Assembly: GCA_014764075.1 (NCBI GenBank)
Contig: JACXUE010000054.1
Span: 1 to 7,716 of the forward strand
DNA: 7,716 nucleotides
Direction: 5' to 3'
From: Sulfuricurvum sp.
GTDB lineage: Bacteria; Campylobacterota; Campylobacteria; Campylobacterales; Sulfurimonadaceae
Each line of letters starts with the position of its first letter. The stretch's first letter is position 1. The position numbers and the translations under genes are program-made. The notes beneath the pieces are model-generated. The model saw only the letters and a program-made list of their open reading frames with translations, was not told the DNA's origin and did not search any database. Shown piece by piece: positions 7,011 to 7,716 of the stretch.

Positions 7011-7552
7011 TGATCAGTAATTATCTACACTACACTCCAACCATCGGTGAGCGAACATGGATCGCCCCATCGGCGGATGTGATCGGCAGAGCCGAAATCG
7101 GTGAAGACGTCAGTATTTGGTTTGGCACCGTTGTCCGCGCGGATGTCCATTATATTAAAATTGGAGATCGAACCAGCATCCAAGATCTCAGCATGGTGCA
7201 TATCACCCACCACAAAAAAGAGGATGCTTCCGATGGTTACCCAACCATCATCGGCAACGACGTGACAGTAGGGCATCGTGTCATGCTCCACGGATGCACG
7301 ATCGAAGATGCCTGCCTCATCGGGATGTCTGCGACGATTCTCGATGGTGCCGTCATCGGCAAAGAGTCGATTGTCGGTGCGGGTGCACTCGTGACCAAAA
7401 ACAAAGTCTTTCCACCCCGTTCTCTCATCATGGGGAGCCCAGCCAAAGTGGTACGTGAACTCACCGATGAAGAGGTGGCTGAACTCTACGCCTCAGCCAA
7501 ACGGTATGTGAGTTTCAAAGAAAACTACCGCTTATCAGAATCTCTAAACTAA
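7010..7552 (+). CDS. Gamma-class carbonic anhydrase-like protein (YrdA/PaaY type)
   Basis: A 180-residue left-handed beta-helix protein built of hexapeptide repeats (for example IGRAEIGEDVSIWFG, IGDRTSIQD, IGNDVTVGH), expected to form a trimer. The three metal ligands of the gamma-carbonic anhydrase fold are present: H64 (MVHITHH), H89 (VGHRV) and H94 (LHGC), the last two five residues apart as in the archaeal enzyme Cam. R43 and D45 (VVRAD) and Q58/D59 are also kept. The acidic loop carrying the proton-shuttle glutamates of Cam is absent, as in YrdA and CaiE/PaaY-type members, many of which are weak or untested as carbonic anhydrases. The ATG overlaps the ppk1 stop by one base with GAGAG just upstream, implying coupling. 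Substrate is uncertain. Confidence 0.93.
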   Translation: MISNYLHYTPTIGERTWIAPSADVIGRAEIGEDVSIWFGTVVRADVHYIKIGDRTSIQDLSMVHITHHKKEDASDGYPTIIGNDVTVGHRVMLHGCTIEDACLIGMSATILDGAVIGKESIVGAGALVTKNKVFPPRSLIMGSPAKVVRELTDEEVAELYASAKRYVSFKENYRLSESLN

Positions 7553-7557
7553 AAGGC

Positions 7558-7649
7558 TCAGCTCGATTGCTTACCCATTTCACTGTTTAGGGCTAATTGA
7601 ATCGCTGAATTTTGAATTCTTTTGTGTATGTTTGACCTCTTTTGGCTAT
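7558..7649 (-). pseudogene. Decayed, truncated IS3-type transposase OrfA N-terminus
   Basis: Minus-strand codons from 7646 read AKRGQTYTKEFKI, and then, after a one-base shift at about 7605-7607, AIQLALNSE before a stop at 7560-7558. Joined, EFKIQAIQLALNSE has the shape of the first helix of the HTH_Tnp_1 domain of IS3/IS911 OrfA (YtkEFKxxAvxLaLes). The codon before the alanine is ATA, seven bases after a GAGGG ribosome-site-like motif, so the ancestral start was probably ATG. Lost start, frameshift and missing helix-turn-helix C-terminal part together mean it cannot be functional. The match is from memory of the family, not a search. Confidence 0.5.
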
Positions 7650-7702
7650 CTGCAATCCCTCACTTATGGATGTAGAAATTCTATCATTTCTGTGTCCTAA
7701 CA
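7558..7702 (-). mobile_element. Left-end remnant of an IS3-type insertion sequence
   Basis: Read on the minus strand, a possible terminus TGTTAGGACACAG begins at 7702 and is followed after about 40 bases by the beginning of a transposase orfA-like frame. Nothing recognisable as the rest of orfA or as orfB follows; instead the sequence meets the 3' end of the carbonic anhydrase-like gene, so only the left end survives. The IS3 terminal dinucleotide TG fits but the exact boundary is a guess, since no matching right end or target duplication is visible here. Confidence 0.45.
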
Positions 7703-7716
7703 AGTTGTAGCCGGAT

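Noticed and set aside
7674..7691. AGAAAT/ATTTCT hairpin as a terminator for the carbonic anhydrase-like gene
   Set aside because: The stem is six mostly A-T pairs with no T-tract following on either strand, and it falls within the proposed IS end more than 120 bases past the stop codon.

Overview
The window looks like chromosomal DNA of a Campylobacterota bacterium (former Epsilonproteobacteria), possibly Sulfurimonas/Sulfuricurvum-like. This rests on the block nif3-like / coiled-coil zinc-ribbon protein (HP0958 type) / waaA / RluA-family synthase, which as I recall is also linked in Helicobacter pylori, and on the moderate GC content with compact overlapping genes. The genus is an inference. 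The region is almost fully coding: eight intact genes, no RNA gene and no CRISPR array.

Layout. Positions 1-116 lie downstream of the leftward operon and hold an imperfect palindromic repeat (about 43-96) and a good extended -10 promoter firing leftward out of the window. From 4844 down to 117 runs a tight six-gene minus-strand operon: membrane-anchored TPR protein, NYN/LabA-like nuclease with a C-terminal OST-HTH (LOTUS) domain, Nif3-like dinuclear-metal protein, HP0958-like zinc-ribbon coiled-coil protein, waaA (Kdo transferase), and an RluA-family pseudouridine synthase. Joints are 1-8 nt except for a 61-nt gap before the zinc-ribbon gene. A 66-bp divergent promoter region (4845-4910) separates this operon from a plus-strand pair, ppk1 and a gamma-class carbonic anhydrase-like gene, which overlap by 1 nt.

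The last 164 bases (7553-7716) carry no intact gene. Read on the minus strand they resemble the left end of an IS3-type insertion sequence, with the first ~30 codons of an orfA whose start codon has decayed (ATG to ATA) and whose frame is broken by one missing base.

Functions: the operon mixes RNA-related functions (pseudouridylation, a predicted RNA-acting NYN-LOTUS protein), lipid A/LPS core assembly (WaaA), and a protein whose H. pylori homologue supports RpoN and flagellin expression. The plus-strand pair combines polyphosphate synthesis with a predicted CO2/bicarbonate (or related) metalloenzyme. Nothing here is clearly a new defence or mobile system. The points most worth a second look are the decayed IS end, the divergent promoters whose -10 boxes overlap, the NYN-LOTUS protein with its GTG start, and the palindromic repeat.
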